The notes: generated by a model not told the origin, from the letters alone. A DNA stretch of 64,000 nucleotides from Stagonosporopsis chrysanthemi (GCA_022560025.1 JAFISE010000112.1:1-64000), one strand, 5' to 3'. Numbered from the stretch's first letter, positions 21,432 to 32,112 are shown. Made by a program: numbers and translations.

Positions 21432-21640
21432 GAGAGCAGCGCTGGCGCCGCGCTCGCGACGCTTATGTGGGGAGGGGCAAGAGTGGGGTCAACGAGCTCG
21501 CGATAGCGGCATGGTGGCCGTAGTGACGTTGAGCTGTGTACGGGACCGCGTAGCTATATTAGCCAGCCGCTCCACGGTTCTCTGTCTCGACCACCGCGTT
21601 CTGCACTCTTTCCAAGCGTAATTCAATATCAATTGCAATA

Positions 21641-22904
21641 ATGTCGTCTCCGCAGACTATTCGCTGGGGAATCCTCGCAACTGGAGGCATCGCCCTGACC
21701 TTGTGAGTACCCCCGCGGATCCCCTCACCATACTTCGTAGAGCTCTCGACTAACAGCCCCCAGCACGAGAGACCTCCTTGTGGACCCAACCACCCGTGGC
21801 GTTACCTCTGTCAAGCACACTGTCGTCGCTGCAGCCTCCTCCTCGTCGAAATCACGTGCGGAGGACTTCCTCAAGGAGGTCAACGCCCCTTCAGACGCAA
21901 AGGCATACGGTTCCTATGAGGAACTCGTCCAAGACCCCAACATCGACATCATCTACGTCGCCACACCACACTCACACCACTACCAGAATGCGCGGCTCGC
22001 CCTCGAGGCCGGCAAGCACGTCCTGTGCGAGAAAGCCTTCACCGTCAACGCCGCGCAGGCGCGCAAGCTGGTCGAGATCGCGCGCGCCAAGGACCTCTTC
22101 CTGATGGAAGCAGTGTGGACGCGCTACTTCCCCATCTCCATCTATGTGCGCGAGCAAATCACCTCCGGGCGCCTGGGCCCCGTCGCGCGCGTGCTCTCCG
22201 ACAACAGCATGGCGCTGGACCCAGAGACCAACTTCGCCGACGGCAAGAACCGCATGGTCAACCCGGCGCTCGCGGGCGGCGCGCTGCTCGACCTGGGCAT
22301 CTACGCCCTGACCTGGGTGTTTCAGACGCTGTACCACACGCAGCCGGCGGCCACGCGGCAGCCGCCCAAGCTCCTCGCGCTGGTCAAGAACTACGAGAAA
22401 ACGGGCGCCGCCGACGAGCACTCCACCATGATCCTCAACTTCCCCCGCCCCGCAGACCAAGGCGGCGACGCCCACGCCGTCGCTACCACCTCCCTCCGCG
22501 TCGCCACCAGCCCCGGCGCCAACAACGACGTCCCCTGCGTGCGCGTCCAGGGCCCCAAGGGCGAGCTGCAGGTCTTCCCGCCCTCGTTCCGCCCCACCAA
22601 GACGAAGCTCATCCTCGCCGACGGCACGGTCGAGGAGAAGCACTGGCCGATCCCCGGGCCGGGCCAGGGCAGCGGCTGGCGCAATGGGTTTGGCGGGAGC
22701 TGGCAGGCCGAGGGCGAGGGGCAGGGCATGTTTTGGGAGGCGGACGAGGCGGCGTTGGCGGTGCTGGAGGGGCGGAAAGAAGGCCGGTTCGAGGGCCTCG
22801 AGGAGAGCGTCGTCATTATGGAGGTTATGGATGAGGTGAGGAGGCAGGGCGGGTTGGTGTATCCGAGCGAGATTGAGACGACCGAGTACCCGGTGCAGTT
22901 GTAG
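21641..22904 (+). CDS. Gfo/Idh/MocA-family NAD(P)-dependent dehydrogenase (D-xylose/dihydrodiol dehydrogenase-like)
   Basis: Two exons (21641-21702, 21764-22904), 400 aa; 61-bp intron GTGAGT...CAG. The N-terminal Rossmann fold starts at residue 8 (RWGILATGGIA). It contains IIYVATPHSHHYQNARLALEAGKHVLCEK, where EK at 110-111 is the conserved pair with the catalytic-region lysine. The usual EKP is EKA here, as in dimeric dihydrodiol dehydrogenases. The C-terminal beta-sheet domain holds EAVWTRYFP and the DLGIYALTW motif at 197-205. These features match fungal NADP+-linked D-xylose 1-dehydrogenase / trans-dihydrodiol dehydrogenase proteins. The exact substrate is not certain. No signal peptide is seen, so it is probably cytosolic. 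The intron sits in the Rossmann loop, restoring ALTFTRDLLVD. Confidence 0.85.
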
Positions 22905-23131
22905 GAGAAGGGGAAGAGTAGGAGTGGTGTGGTGTGGTGTGGTGTGGTGTGAACGATTCGAGTACGAGGATAGACGTTGTCGGTCTACTTTTACTGTGCG
23001 CCAGCCATACCATGCAAATGAGCATTATGTCATAGATGTCGATATCGATGTCGATAACGACCCAGTGCCGGCTTACAACAACGCCAATCCGAATGAGAAG
23101 ACAAAGCGCAGGCTTGGGGCACGCCTTTGCG

Positions 23132-23212
<81 letters not shown>

Positions 23213-23346
23213 ACCCCCCACACCCCCCCCCCCCCCCACCAACCCCCTCCCCCCCTTGCCAACCCCCCCAAAAACCCCCCCCAACCCTCCCACCCCCCCC
23301 CAACCTTGGATAACCCTTTTGCCCCCCCCCCCCCCCCCCCCCCCCC
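23132..23346. repeat. poly(C) runs C81 and C25
   Basis: Eighty-one consecutive C (23132-23212), an interrupted C/A segment, and 25 C (23322-23346). They are on the same strand as the runs at 20.9-21.1 kb. Confidence 0.95.
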
Positions 23347-24050
23347 GGTCCTCAGTCTCCGCCTTTCAACCCCCCCCCTCCCAGATCCCCAATCCAAACC
23401 ACTATGCCAACCGCTCCAAAATCGCCACCACAGCTCGTGTCCCCCAGCAAAGATGCCTATTCTTGTTCCAAACACTCATCTTGATGCATAGAAAGCTACA
23501 CGCCTATACCTCACTGCCCCGGCGGCCTCCACACCGTCCTTGGTGGCGCTGGGCATCGATACTATACTGGACTTTGGTCAGTTGCTGTGGCGCCTCGATA
23601 CCACACTGGCAGCACGAATCGAAAGGAAGAAAAAAGCCAGCAAATGTCGCCATCACGAAGAGAAGGAAATGCTAGTGTCCACGGAATTAATCGAGGGTGT
23701 ATACATTACACTAGTACGCTGCAGGTTTTTTCCACGTCATGAGGGTCTGCGTCTGCTTTGGTCGATGCCGTGGTCTGGAAAGGTGGTACTGATAAACGCG
23801 TCTAAGGTCGCATATCGCGATTCGGCCATGAGCCAGTTGTTGTCGTGTCTTGGCTGGAGACTGGAGTACACCCGCTCTGGACTCTGGGAGCTACAAAAAG
23901 AAAAGAAACGCAGTCGCTGTTCCTCCTTCCTCCTTCGTCGTTCTCCCCAAAGCACCCAAACACAACATCACGCGCACACACGCTCCGACTATCGGGAAAA
24001 GAATTCTCGAGCCGACCAACTCTGTAACACCGCTGTATTCTCAACCCAAA

Positions 24051-24051
<1 letters not shown>

Positions 24052-24091
<40 letters not shown>

Positions 24092-24114
24092 ACCCCCCCC
24101 CCCCCCCCCCCCCC
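24052..24114. repeat. poly(C) runs C40 and C22
   Basis: Forty C residues, one A, then 22 C residues, followed by a short CA repeat. Confidence 0.95.
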
Positions 24115-25013
24115 ACACACACACTCCGCGATTCAGAAGCTCCACAGCATCGGACACTCGTGTCGTGTATATCTGTCCAGCACGTCCCGCACACCGCCCT
24201 ACATACTCGTCACCCGCGTCTTCGTATCGCGGGGGCTTGTAACACAGGGAGCTCGCGAGACTCAGGAGTCGGCTTTGGGAAGCAGAGGCAGAAGCGGCGC
24301 GTACATCGTATTGACACCGTTGAATGGTTCCTGCCGCTGATAAGGTAGGAGCATGCGTGGGTTTCAGTGCGGAAAGGCAATCGTGGCGGTTGTGGAGGCA
24401 TTGCGGGGAAGTTCTGGGAGGTGGGATGTGTGTCAGAATGGGGTGGGGTGGTTGGATGGTTTGGTGAAGGGGTTGTGAGAGGGAGGGGTGGCGTTGGAGG
24501 GGTGGTGGGTGCATGTGTGGAGGGTACTGGTCTTGATTTGACTTTACAGATCATGGGTCGTATCTTAGATATAAGCACCGTGTGTGTGCGAGGGGAGTAA
24601 GTGGGCAGAAGTTCGTGCAAGTGAGCCCTGGGACGTCCCTGAAACCTAGTGGGTCTACCGCATGTTTTCCCATCTTCGCTCTTTTCTGTCGTCGCATATG
24701 GGGTCGACAATGTAGTTGGTTGTCCATACGTAGTGCAAAGTGGCTGTGAAAAGGCTCTCGTTACGCGCGAGAGCATGCCGTGGTATCGATCGAGTTCACT
24801 CCCTTCCTTCACCTCACAGCCACAGCCCTTCAGGCTCGCTACCAAATGCCACCGCACACAGTCATTGTGGTCGCCATCAACACCATCAAAAAAGAGGTGA
24901 ACGGGACTCCCTTCGCACCACCACAACAAGACCACGAAAGTGATATCAAGGGCTCCACAGCATCCTCCACATCTCCAAGCGTTTTAGCAGTAGTTATATA
25001 TCAAACTATCCAC

Positions 25014-25113
25014 GGTTTTCTCATAGCCCAGAAGGTTGAAACACCTTCTGGCGGTTCGGCCCCACCCTCTCGAGGGCGTGCGTTCGAGTCGCGATAAAAC
25101 CCCTCGGGGTTTT
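25014..25113 (+). ncRNA. Hairpin array with tRNA-like box A/box B (candidate pol III RNA or tRNA relic)
   Basis: Four hairpins lie in 86 bp: CCAGAAGGT/ACCTTCTGG (25028-25036 with 25043-25051, 6-nt loop), CCCTC/GAGGG (25065-25069 with 25072-25076), TGCG-TTCGAGT-CGCG (25079-25093, shaped like a T arm) and AAAACCCC/GGGGTTTT (25096-25103 with 25106-25113). TAGCCCAGAAGG at 25024-25035 fits box A and GTTCGAGTC at 25082-25090 fits box B. GGTTTTC at 25014-25020 pairs in six of seven places with TAAAACC at 25095-25101, giving an 88-nt length close to a tRNA with a long variable arm. However, no valid D stem or T33 anticodon loop can be drawn. It is therefore not an intact tRNA. Confidence 0.35.
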
Positions 25114-25543
25114 CGGCGCCTTAATTTGTTATCATTAGCCTGAGGAGAGGGTAAGACGTTGTCGGTAAATAACAGGATGTCAGAAGATGTCACTGTCTAG
25201 TTGAAGGCTAAGGTCACACGAGATCTTGTCTCTCTAATTCTGGTATGATAAGACACCAGAAGGAGGGAGACAGGGTAGGGTGGGCATTCTTTTTGCTGTT
25301 GTTTCTATTGTGTGTTTGTGCGGGACTCGCGTGGTGAAGTGCTCTTTCACTCTCACATGCGGACGGCGTTGGGCAAACGTGGCTGCCTGCGCCCCACTTA
25401 GCACTTTGCCTTTCTGAAAACTTTCCACTCTTGTCTTTTTGCTGGACTAAACTACGACGACTTCTAGGCTACCCGAGCATTGAGGTAGTACATCTAACAC
25501 CAACTCCACAGAAGACAACAGCACCGAGCGTACCCTCAGAACA
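25114..25543. other. intergenic, promoter of the coiled-coil gene
   Basis: 430 bp with no coding frame of its own. It contains no repeat that I can see. Confidence 0.5.
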
Positions 25544-26374
25544 ATGGCCGCACGCAAACTCGCCGCTGAAGAGCTCACTGAAGAGCCCACTCAAGATCTC
25601 ACTCAAGAGCTTGAGCGCCTCGGCCGCGCCAACAGAATTTTGCACGGAGACCTCAAGAAGCAGCGCGTCGACCTCTGTGCGTCCAAGCAGAAGCAGGCAG
25701 TGATGGAGGACGCACTGAGCGAGATGCGAGCCGAGCTGCCCCCCACACGCGACCTACTCACGCGCGTCTGGAGGGTTGCGCAAGCCAGCGGCGTCAAGAT
25801 TCCAGATGATCTGAAGGAGCAGTACTGGGCACTGAAGCAGGGTGATCCTCTCGACGTCCGCCCTGCTTACGAGTCCTCATGGTATGAGCGTGCGAAGGCA
25901 GACAAGAGAGACGAGAAGCAAGCGGCAGCGATGGGAAAAGACGCTTCGACGAGCCGCTATGCAAGAAAGTCGCTGTCTCGCACACGTCGTGGTCGCGCTG
26001 ACGACATGCATGACAATACTGCGCTTCCATATGGTGAAAAGGCAGACGATGATGTCAACGCGAAGAAGACGGCACACGAGCTCACTTCAACTACCGCACA
26101 GTCCGGCAAGGAAGCAGCTGCTCCAGACGCTGCTGACTCTGCTGTCGTTGGCGAGAAGCGCAAGACCGCCGAGGAAGGAGAAAACGCCGCGAAGAGGCTC
26201 AACGTCAACGAAGAGGTCGCGCCGCCTACTGCACAGCCTATGCTGCCAGTGAAGCACAAGAACGGCGGCGAGATCGAACACTGTTCTTCGGACAAGCAGA
26301 GTGTTGAGGAAGTGGCCAACGAAGCAGGTGACGGTAAAGGCGAGGAGGTCGTGGAGGGTCAGGTCGAGGAGTAA
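25544..26374 (+). CDS. Uncharacterised charged coiled-coil protein with a nuclear-type signal
   Basis: Intronless frame of 276 aa with an ATG start (MAARKLAAEELTEE). I do not recognise the family. Residues 1-65 form a heptad-like helix (LTQELERLGRANRILHGDLKKQR and onward to DALSEMRAEL). A compact segment follows: PTRDLLTRVWRVAQASGVKIPDDLKEQYWALKQGDP, which looks like a short folded motif. The rest is disordered: basic (RKSLSRTRRGR), then acidic and Ala-rich. KRKTAEEGENAAKRLN resembles a bipartite nuclear localisation signal. The C-terminus is Glu/Val-rich. Even codon usage and the clean length make it a probable real gene, perhaps of narrow distribution. Confidence 0.6.
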   Translation: MAARKLAAEELTEEPTQDLTQELERLGRANRILHGDLKKQRVDLCASKQKQAVMEDALSEMRAELPPTRDLLTRVWRVAQASGVKIPDDLKEQYWALKQGDPLDVRPAYESSWYERAKADKRDEKQAAAMGKDASTSRYARKSLSRTRRGRADDMHDNTALPYGEKADDDVNAKKTAHELTSTTAQSGKEAAAPDAADSAVVGEKRKTAEEGENAAKRLNVNEEVAPPTAQPMLPVKHKNGGEIEHCSSDKQSVEEVANEAGDGKGEEVVEGQVEE

Positions 26375-26670
26375 TTGACCATTCGCCTGGCGCCCCGAAC
26401 TAGAGTCTGGGGCAAGAGTGCTTGAAGCCTTATCTCGTATAAAAGTGCTGTTGCGACATCGAGAATAATGACAAACACCTGCTCACACAATGAAGCTTCC
26501 AGATTGTACTTTGAAAGTGCCGATGGACTTGTGCACTCTGACGAGCCAGGCGCTAATTCGAACTGAAGCCACAAGATATAATCAACTAGCTCTACAATTC
26601 TTCTGCTCTACACCCTCTCTCTTCGACACACCACCCGAAGATGAGCCAGAGTCTCAACCCCCAGACTAGA

Positions 26671-27357
26671 TCAGCCTCCACTCACCTCAACCTTCACCTC
26701 AACCTCAACCACAGCATCCGCACCCACAAGCTTCTCTCCAATCCGCCTAGTCTCCACCTCATATGCCTCCACAAGTCCCGGCGCAAAACTCTCACGATCA
26801 TGCGTACCCCACCTTGCCACATTGCACAAGACCGCAAAAGACTCCAGCCGCCGCTCCACGCCATCCAAACAAGACAAGTCCAGCCGCCACTCGCGCCTCC
26901 CCCCACTGGCAGGTAGGTTCTGCTGGAAATCCATCGAAAAATGCTTCAACTGGGCTCCGAACCGACTAAGCAAAACGGGCGTCAACGCCGGTGCAATGAT
27001 GAGTCCGTAGTGCACCGCCGGCCGTTCGCGGTCTCCGGCCTCTTTTCTCGCGCCGAGATGGAAGGAAGTCACGAACGAGGTGGCAATAGGAGGACATGAC
27101 TCGCAGTCTTGGAGAGAAATTTTGCCGCGCCATGTCCAGGGCGCGCGGAGGAAGAGTTGTGAGAGGCCGCCGCGGAAGATGGATTTGCTGGTTAGCAGCC
27201 ACGTGGGCAGGCCGCAGTGGGGAGGGCCAGAGGGGGGAGTCGTGTAGATTATGGTACTCTGCTGCGTGTGAGAGAAGGTAATGTAAGGTGTGGAAAGCCA
27301 GAGTTCGTGGTAGATTGTGTCGAGGAGCTCGCGGGGGAGGTGGGTGAAGGATATCAT
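26671..27357 (-). CDS. F-box-like protein of fungal type
   Basis: Intronless, 228 aa from the ATG at 27357 (MISFTHLPRELLDTIYHELW). The start has the shape of the F-box-like helix seen in many short fungal proteins, where LPxEL(R/L)xxIY is the core. Downstream segments are WLLTSKSIFRGGLSQLFLRAPWTWRG and LSRFGAQLKHFSMDFQQ, then a Val/Glu tail. Such proteins are thought to be SCF adaptors, but partners and targets are unknown. The frame extends upstream to an ATG at 27588; those 77 residues have no coding character, so I prefer the inner start. It is unrelated in position to the broken F-box-type gene at 11.5-12.7 kb. Confidence 0.55.
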   Translation of the reverse strand: MISFTHLPRELLDTIYHELWLSTPYITFSHTQQSTIIYTTPPSGPPHCGLPTWLLTSKSIFRGGLSQLFLRAPWTWRGKISLQDCESCPPIATSFVTSFHLGARKEAGDRERPAVHYGLIIAPALTPVLLSRFGAQLKHFSMDFQQNLPASGGRREWRLDLSCLDGVERRLESFAVLCNVARWGTHDRESFAPGLVEAYEVETRRIGEKLVGADAVVEVEVKVEVSGG

Positions 27358-27758
27358 GGGTGTTGTGCTTGTTGGCGAAAGTCCGGTCGTGGCAAGGTGT
27401 TGGCAAAACGCAGTGATATTACCGTCGGGAGCGCTTGGGATTTGATGTATGGGAGGTAGGAAATGGATGTTGGGGTGTGGAAGCTCAAACGACCTTCCTA
27501 TCTTGGCAGTCTGACTGTTCGCCAAATCGAGGGTCTGACTCCCTCGCACATATGTCCAAGCGAGCCGGTTGCAGTAATCATGGCTCATTGGAGTAAATAA
27601 GATGGATTTTTTCCAAACTTCAGGTAATGTCGCAACATAGCCACCGTGACAAAGGGTATAGAACTACTGGAAAACAGCCGTTGAACAAACGCACGCACAC
27701 AGGTCCCCTAAGCGCGAACGCTCGCTCAACCGCACACAAACCTCTGCAGACTGCATGC
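27358..27758. other. intergenic
   Basis: 401 bp between two minus-strand genes: the upstream region of the F-box-like gene (or its longer N-terminus) and the 3' region of the transporter gene. Nothing else was seen. Confidence 0.5.
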
Positions 27759-29540
27759 CTAGACGCGCCCTGCATCATCAACATGCACCGCCCCAATCTT
27801 CAGATTGTGCTCGCTCTCATCATCTGCCTTGCCGCTCGGCGCGGTGAAGTCATACTTCCTCGTCCGCTGGAACCCGAACAGCTTGTCCATCTCGTCCATG
27901 CGCAGACCCTTGGTGTCGTGGATGAAGAACCACGCGTAGATGCTTGCGCAGATCAAGCATGTAGCAAAGAACACGTATACACCCCAGCCCATGCTGGTGT
28001 ACATCTGGGGCAGGGCCTTGGTGACGACTAATGTCCAGATCCACACGCTGGCGGCCGCGAAGGGTCCCGAGAAAGACCGCAGAGTGGAGGGGAAGATCTC
28101 GGACGAGATGATCCATGGAAGACCGTTTGCGCCGAATGACTGTATCTGTTAGATCGAGGGATTCAAACGGCAGGAAAAGAGTGGCTTACCCAGGCAGCAC
28201 CGAATATCATAATCATGGCCGTCGCTCCTTTTCCTCCAGCAATGGTAGAGTCAGACATGGGCTCTCCAACCTTCGGAGCCCCAATCTTGATGTAGATGGC
28301 CAAGTAGTACTGGCAGAAGGCGCAAATCAGAGATGAGATGATCCACGGCCACTTGCGTCCGAACATGTCGATGAACCAGGTGAAGAAGATGATGGAGCCG
28401 CCGGCCTTGATGATGCCATATACACCAGTCCAGAGGGTGACGTCGGAGAGACCGATGGATGTGAAGATTGTTGGGGAGTAGTAATTAATCGCCGCAGCTC
28501 CACTCCAAGCTTGCCACATGAACATGAGGAAGACAAGAAGAAAGCGGTTGCGCATGCCAGGTAGCGAAGCCTCTTTTGCAGCAGCCTTGATGAGCTGCGG
28601 GAAAGTGGCGTGTTTCTGATCTCCAACAAGAGCGGCTCTCTCCTTGGCGATTTCGGTCTCGACGAACGCGACATCCTGCGCAATGTACTCGTGATCCTCG
28701 GGCAAGTTGCGGAAGAAACTGTACACCTTCAGAGCTTCGGCCTTGCGTCCTCGCTTCAGCAGCCACGAAGGTGACTCCTTCAACAGCGGGATCATCAGAG
28801 CCAGGAGACCAGCAGGAATAAGCTGGACAGCCATGGGTACCCTCCAGGCGATGGACTTGGACCTGTCCATGTTGTGCACGATGCCGTAGTTGATCCAGAA
28901 ACCAATGACGGCACCGGTCTGGTAGAAAGACTCGAAAAATCCGGTGAGGCGACCTCTGATGGCTGGAGGGCTAATCTCGGCGATGTAGATGGGCGACACG
29001 GCGGCGATGCCACCAACGCCCATTCCAGTGAAGAATCGTCCCGCATACACAAGGCCGATCTGGTGTGTAGGAACCGTGCACATGATCGCACCGATGATGA
29101 AGATCGTATCCGAGATGATGACCGTCATGCGACGACCGAGAAGTTCGAGGGAGGGGTACATGAGCAGGGCGCCGATGAGACCTCCAGCAGAGTCTGGGTA
29201 GATGTTAGTACATGGCCACACGACTCCCAACGACTCAGACGACATACAGATTGAAGTGATGTTGCTCGTGACCTCGTTCTTTCTCGACGTTGACATATTA
29301 TTGAGACCGAAATCGCGTTTGAAACTCTCGTGCGTGATGGTCGTGCCAATGAAGGCAGAGTCATACCCGTATGCCAGGACACCCATGGAGATGACCAGAG
29401 CTGCCATGTACACTCTCCAGTTGTACTGCAAGCGGGGTCAGAACGTGACATTTCCCCGATCGCCATCGCTTCAGAGTTACGAAACATACCACTTCTGGCG
29501 GCGTAGGCCTATCCTCCGGTGCTCTTGCGAAACCTCCCAT
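27759..29540 (-). CDS. MFS sugar/quinate-type transporter
   Basis: Four exons (29540-29490, 29425-29248, 29193-28190, 28139-27759) encode 537 aa; introns are 64, 54 and 50 bp. It is a 12-helix major facilitator of the sugar porter family in the plasma membrane. Landmarks: NWRVYMAALVISMGVLAYGYDSAFIG as the first helix; the loop LGRRMTVI; the signature GRFFTGMGVGGIAAVSPIYIAEISPPAIRGRL; the central-loop motif KESPSWLLKRGRKAEAL; then INYYSPTIFTSIGL and DMFGRKWPW. The C-terminus includes WIISSEIFPSTLRS and the fungal ending FFIHDTKGLRMDEMDKLFGFQR. Similarity in outline is to quinate/hexose permeases, and the substrate is not determined by sequence. It is divergent from the DapA-family gene (908 bp between starts). 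Confidence 0.9.
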
Positions 29541-30448
29541 GGTGGACAGGACTCGAAGAGAGACTACCTTGGTGGGGTTGGCGCAGTGGTGGCTGTGGAA
29601 TGCGAAGGTTCTCTTGAAACCGGGGTATGAATGTCCTTTAAGTGTCACAGGTATTGCCGACCCCGAACTGCAGCTCGCTGCTCCACAAAATAACTTGGTT
29701 GTGAACTGGGGTGCGTGTCCGAGCAGATAAATGCTGGGAGCGGAAAAATAGCAAGTTAGACCATGGTCACTTTACACGAGCTTAGCCGAAACCTGATATG
29801 ATCATCAGGTTCGCAGACGGATATCGTATTGCGATATGGAGACTCCGCTGGGGACTCCACATTTGGGCGCGAGACGAGGTTGGTGCGGAGAAACGTGGCG
29901 ATAATGGTTCTCGTAGGGCGGCCTACACAATAAGCTTGGGCCCAAACCTGCATCTACACAGCAAGGTTGTTTCACGCAACGCCTGATGACGGATTAAATT
30001 TTGAGAAGATTCAGAAGTAACCACTAACGATTATCTGTAGTTTGCACTCCCTGGACTTTGTACATCTTTTGTGACTCTGGACTTATTACGTTGTGAAGCT
30101 GGGCTGTTAGATACGGCTTTCGTTTTCCAGATAGCTCGGTGTCGGCTGTCGCGAGCGCTAACGCTACAACGGCGAGAGAGCCGAGCTAGTGAACCCTCTC
30201 GGCCAAGCGCAAGCGACGCATGCCGACCCTTGCCCCCAGCCAATCGCATTCGGCAGACAGTCTTGCGATGCTTCAAACAAGCGGCTGTTTGCTTCATCAC
30301 TTCCCCACGCGTGGAGGCTCCATCGGAATACGCAATGGATGTCGGAACGCGTGTCGGAACCATGATGGTCATAATGAGCGCCTCTCGCTCCCTGCCATTG
30401 CTGCTCGCTCTCGATCTACACCCATCCTGTTCTTAATCCCTCCACAAT
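29541..30448. promoter_or_regulatory. divergent promoter region transporter/DapA-family gene
   Basis: 908 bp shared by two divergent metabolic genes. No coding frame is convincing. I could not identify a specific factor site with confidence. Confidence 0.45.
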
Positions 30449-31478
30449 ATGCCTTCGAACGAGACCATCTCCAACGGCAACGGCGCCGCCCAGGAATACT
30501 CCTTCCCCCCTGGTATCCATGTCCCCTCTTTGACCTGGTTCGCGAACGGCCAGAACCAGGACATCGACTGGGCCGTGCAGGAACAGCACTTTGAATTCCT
30601 CGTCTCCAACGGTGTCCACGGCATTGTCATCGCCGGCACAAACGGCGAGGCTGCAACACTGTCCTCGGCCGAAAAGACACAACTCGTCCAGAAAGCACGC
30701 AAGACAGCCCAGAGGCTGGGACGCGGCGACTTGCCCATCACACTCGGCGGCGTAGCAGGCTCGACACGCGATGCCATCCAGCAGACCGTCGAGGCCAAGG
30801 AAGCCGGCGCAAGTGCCTTCCTCGCGCTAGTACCCTCGTTCTTTCACTTTGCGATGAACCAGGATGCGATTGTCGCTTACTTCCAGGAGCTGGCAGACGG
30901 AAGCCCCATTCCCATTGTCCTCTACAACTTCCCCGGTGTCGTGGCTGGTCTAGACATCAACTCCGAAATGCTGGACATCCTGGGCGCCCACCGCAACATT
31001 GTGGCTGTCAAGCTCACGTGCGGTGGAATTGCCAAGGTGGCGCGGGTGGCAGCCTCGTTCAAGAAGTCGGAGTTCGTTGCCCTGGCTGGTCAGAGCGACT
31101 GGTTGATCCCGGCTTTGAGCGTTGGAGGGGTGGGCACAATTACTGGTGTTGCCAACTTGTACCCCAAGGTATGGCATCATAGATCTGGAGGGTAGACTCA
31201 GCGCTAACTAAGTTCAGACTTGCGTGCATATGTTCGATCTCTACCAATCTGGGAGGCACGAGGAGGCCTCAGCACTTCAAGTCAAGCTGTCCGTTAGCGA
31301 GTGGGGCTTCGGCAAGGGCGGTATCAACGGCACCAAGTACGTCGTCGCGCACAAGAGGGGATACCCAGAGTCGAGCGCCGATTGCAGGAGGCCGTACCCG
31401 AGGTATGCTGATGAGGAGAAGAGGAAATGGGTTGTCAACCAGGTGTCGGTGTTGGACAAGATCGAATCTTCGTTGTAA
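30449..31478 (+). CDS. DapA/DHDPS-family aldolase or synthase
   Basis: Two exons (30449-31168, 31218-31478), 326 aa; 49-bp intron with a CTAAC branch site. The TIM-barrel family uses a Schiff-base lysine, here K188 in VAVKLTCGG. The catalytic tyrosine is Y159 in VLYNFPG and the carboxylate-binding loop is GTNGEA at 63-68. Fungi lack the lysine-forming diaminopimelate pathway, so this is not true dihydrodipicolinate synthase. Members of this branch include 4-hydroxy-2-oxoglutarate aldolase and the L-threo-3-deoxy-hexulosonate aldolase of galacturonate breakdown. The latter is about this length, but assignment is inference. The neighbouring sugar transporter fits a sugar-acid role. No targeting peptide is obvious. 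Confidence 0.85.
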
Positions 31479-32112
31479 GCCGGCATTGGCTTAACATTGA
31501 TATTCAGGATACTGGATGGCATGTTTTACGTATAAAAAATGAAGGATATTCATGTGCTCAATCCGTAGTGCCACATCGTTCATGCTGTCTGCGCAAGCAC
31601 AACATTTAAAAACAGAGTGCTGGCCAGGGTTCTCTCCTGGTTTAACGACCACGAAAATCATCGTTAGCGGATCAAGTCCATATTGATCTCAATTACAGAG
31701 GGTAAAACTAGAATTGAATGAAGAAGGCAGGGCAGAGCGATGTTGTCAGCACACGCAACTGCGGGCAACGGCGAGCTGTTGACCTGGAGTCTGTCTGCCA
31801 CACATCCATGATTGTACGTTCCAGCGAGAACGCCCCTCTTTGTATAGGATTCAACCCACTGGCGAATGTGTCGATCGGAATGATTGAGCGAGTCAGTATC
31901 ACTGTATGAAGTCTGAACAACAACGGCAGACCTAGCACCGCGCTAAGATTAAGCATAAACGCCCCTGCAACCCCACCTCCCAAAATTTATCTGAACATCC
32001 CGCCACAAACAGCCGCCATCGCACACGCCCGAGCCCTGTTGCAGCACTGCACTACACTACCTCCACGCACCCTCCAGGCCTTGCCTTACCCGCACACCTC
32101 CAACTCGCAAAA
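31479..32112. other. intergenic
   Basis: 634 bp between tandem plus-strand genes. No coding signal or repeat was recognised. Confidence 0.5.

Larger units (their letters stand above)
20559..21640. other. intergenic with poly(C) runs and an assembly gap
   Basis: 1.08 kb. It holds C55 at 20886-20940, an N gap at 20994-21003, C25 at 21029-21053, A10 at 21054-21063 and C36 at 21066-21101. The right third is the promoter of the dehydrogenase gene and carries three CCAAT motifs. Confidence 0.85.
22905..25013. other. gene-poor region with poly(C) runs
   Basis: 2.1 kb. It starts with a GGTGT pentamer array (about 22926-22951), then C81 (23132-23212), C-rich sequence, C25 (23322-23346), C40 (24052-24091) and C22 (24093-24114). 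Open frames here are poly-Pro or poly-Gly readings of the C runs with no ordinary coding sequence around them. No gene is supported. Confidence 0.7.

Noticed and set aside
21972..22834. Open frames in other phases over the dehydrogenase gene
   Set aside because: They overlap a well-supported enzyme and are Arg/Ala/Pro- or Gly/Val-biased shadows.
22825..24514. Several open frames with long poly-Pro or poly-Gly
   Set aside because: They are readings of poly(C) runs; no normal coding sequence or splice signal accompanies them.
24210..24935. 241-codon minus-strand frame
   Set aside because: Pro/Thr-rich low-complexity reading with no motif, and the start is not supported.
25014..25101. A complete tRNA-Ser/Leu gene
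   Set aside because: Length, box A, box B and a variable arm fit, but no D stem and no T33 anticodon loop can be formed, so I list it only as a structured element.
30449..31478. True dihydrodipicolinate synthase for lysine synthesis
   Set aside because: Fungi make lysine by the aminoadipate route, so the DapA fold here must serve another aldolase or synthase role.
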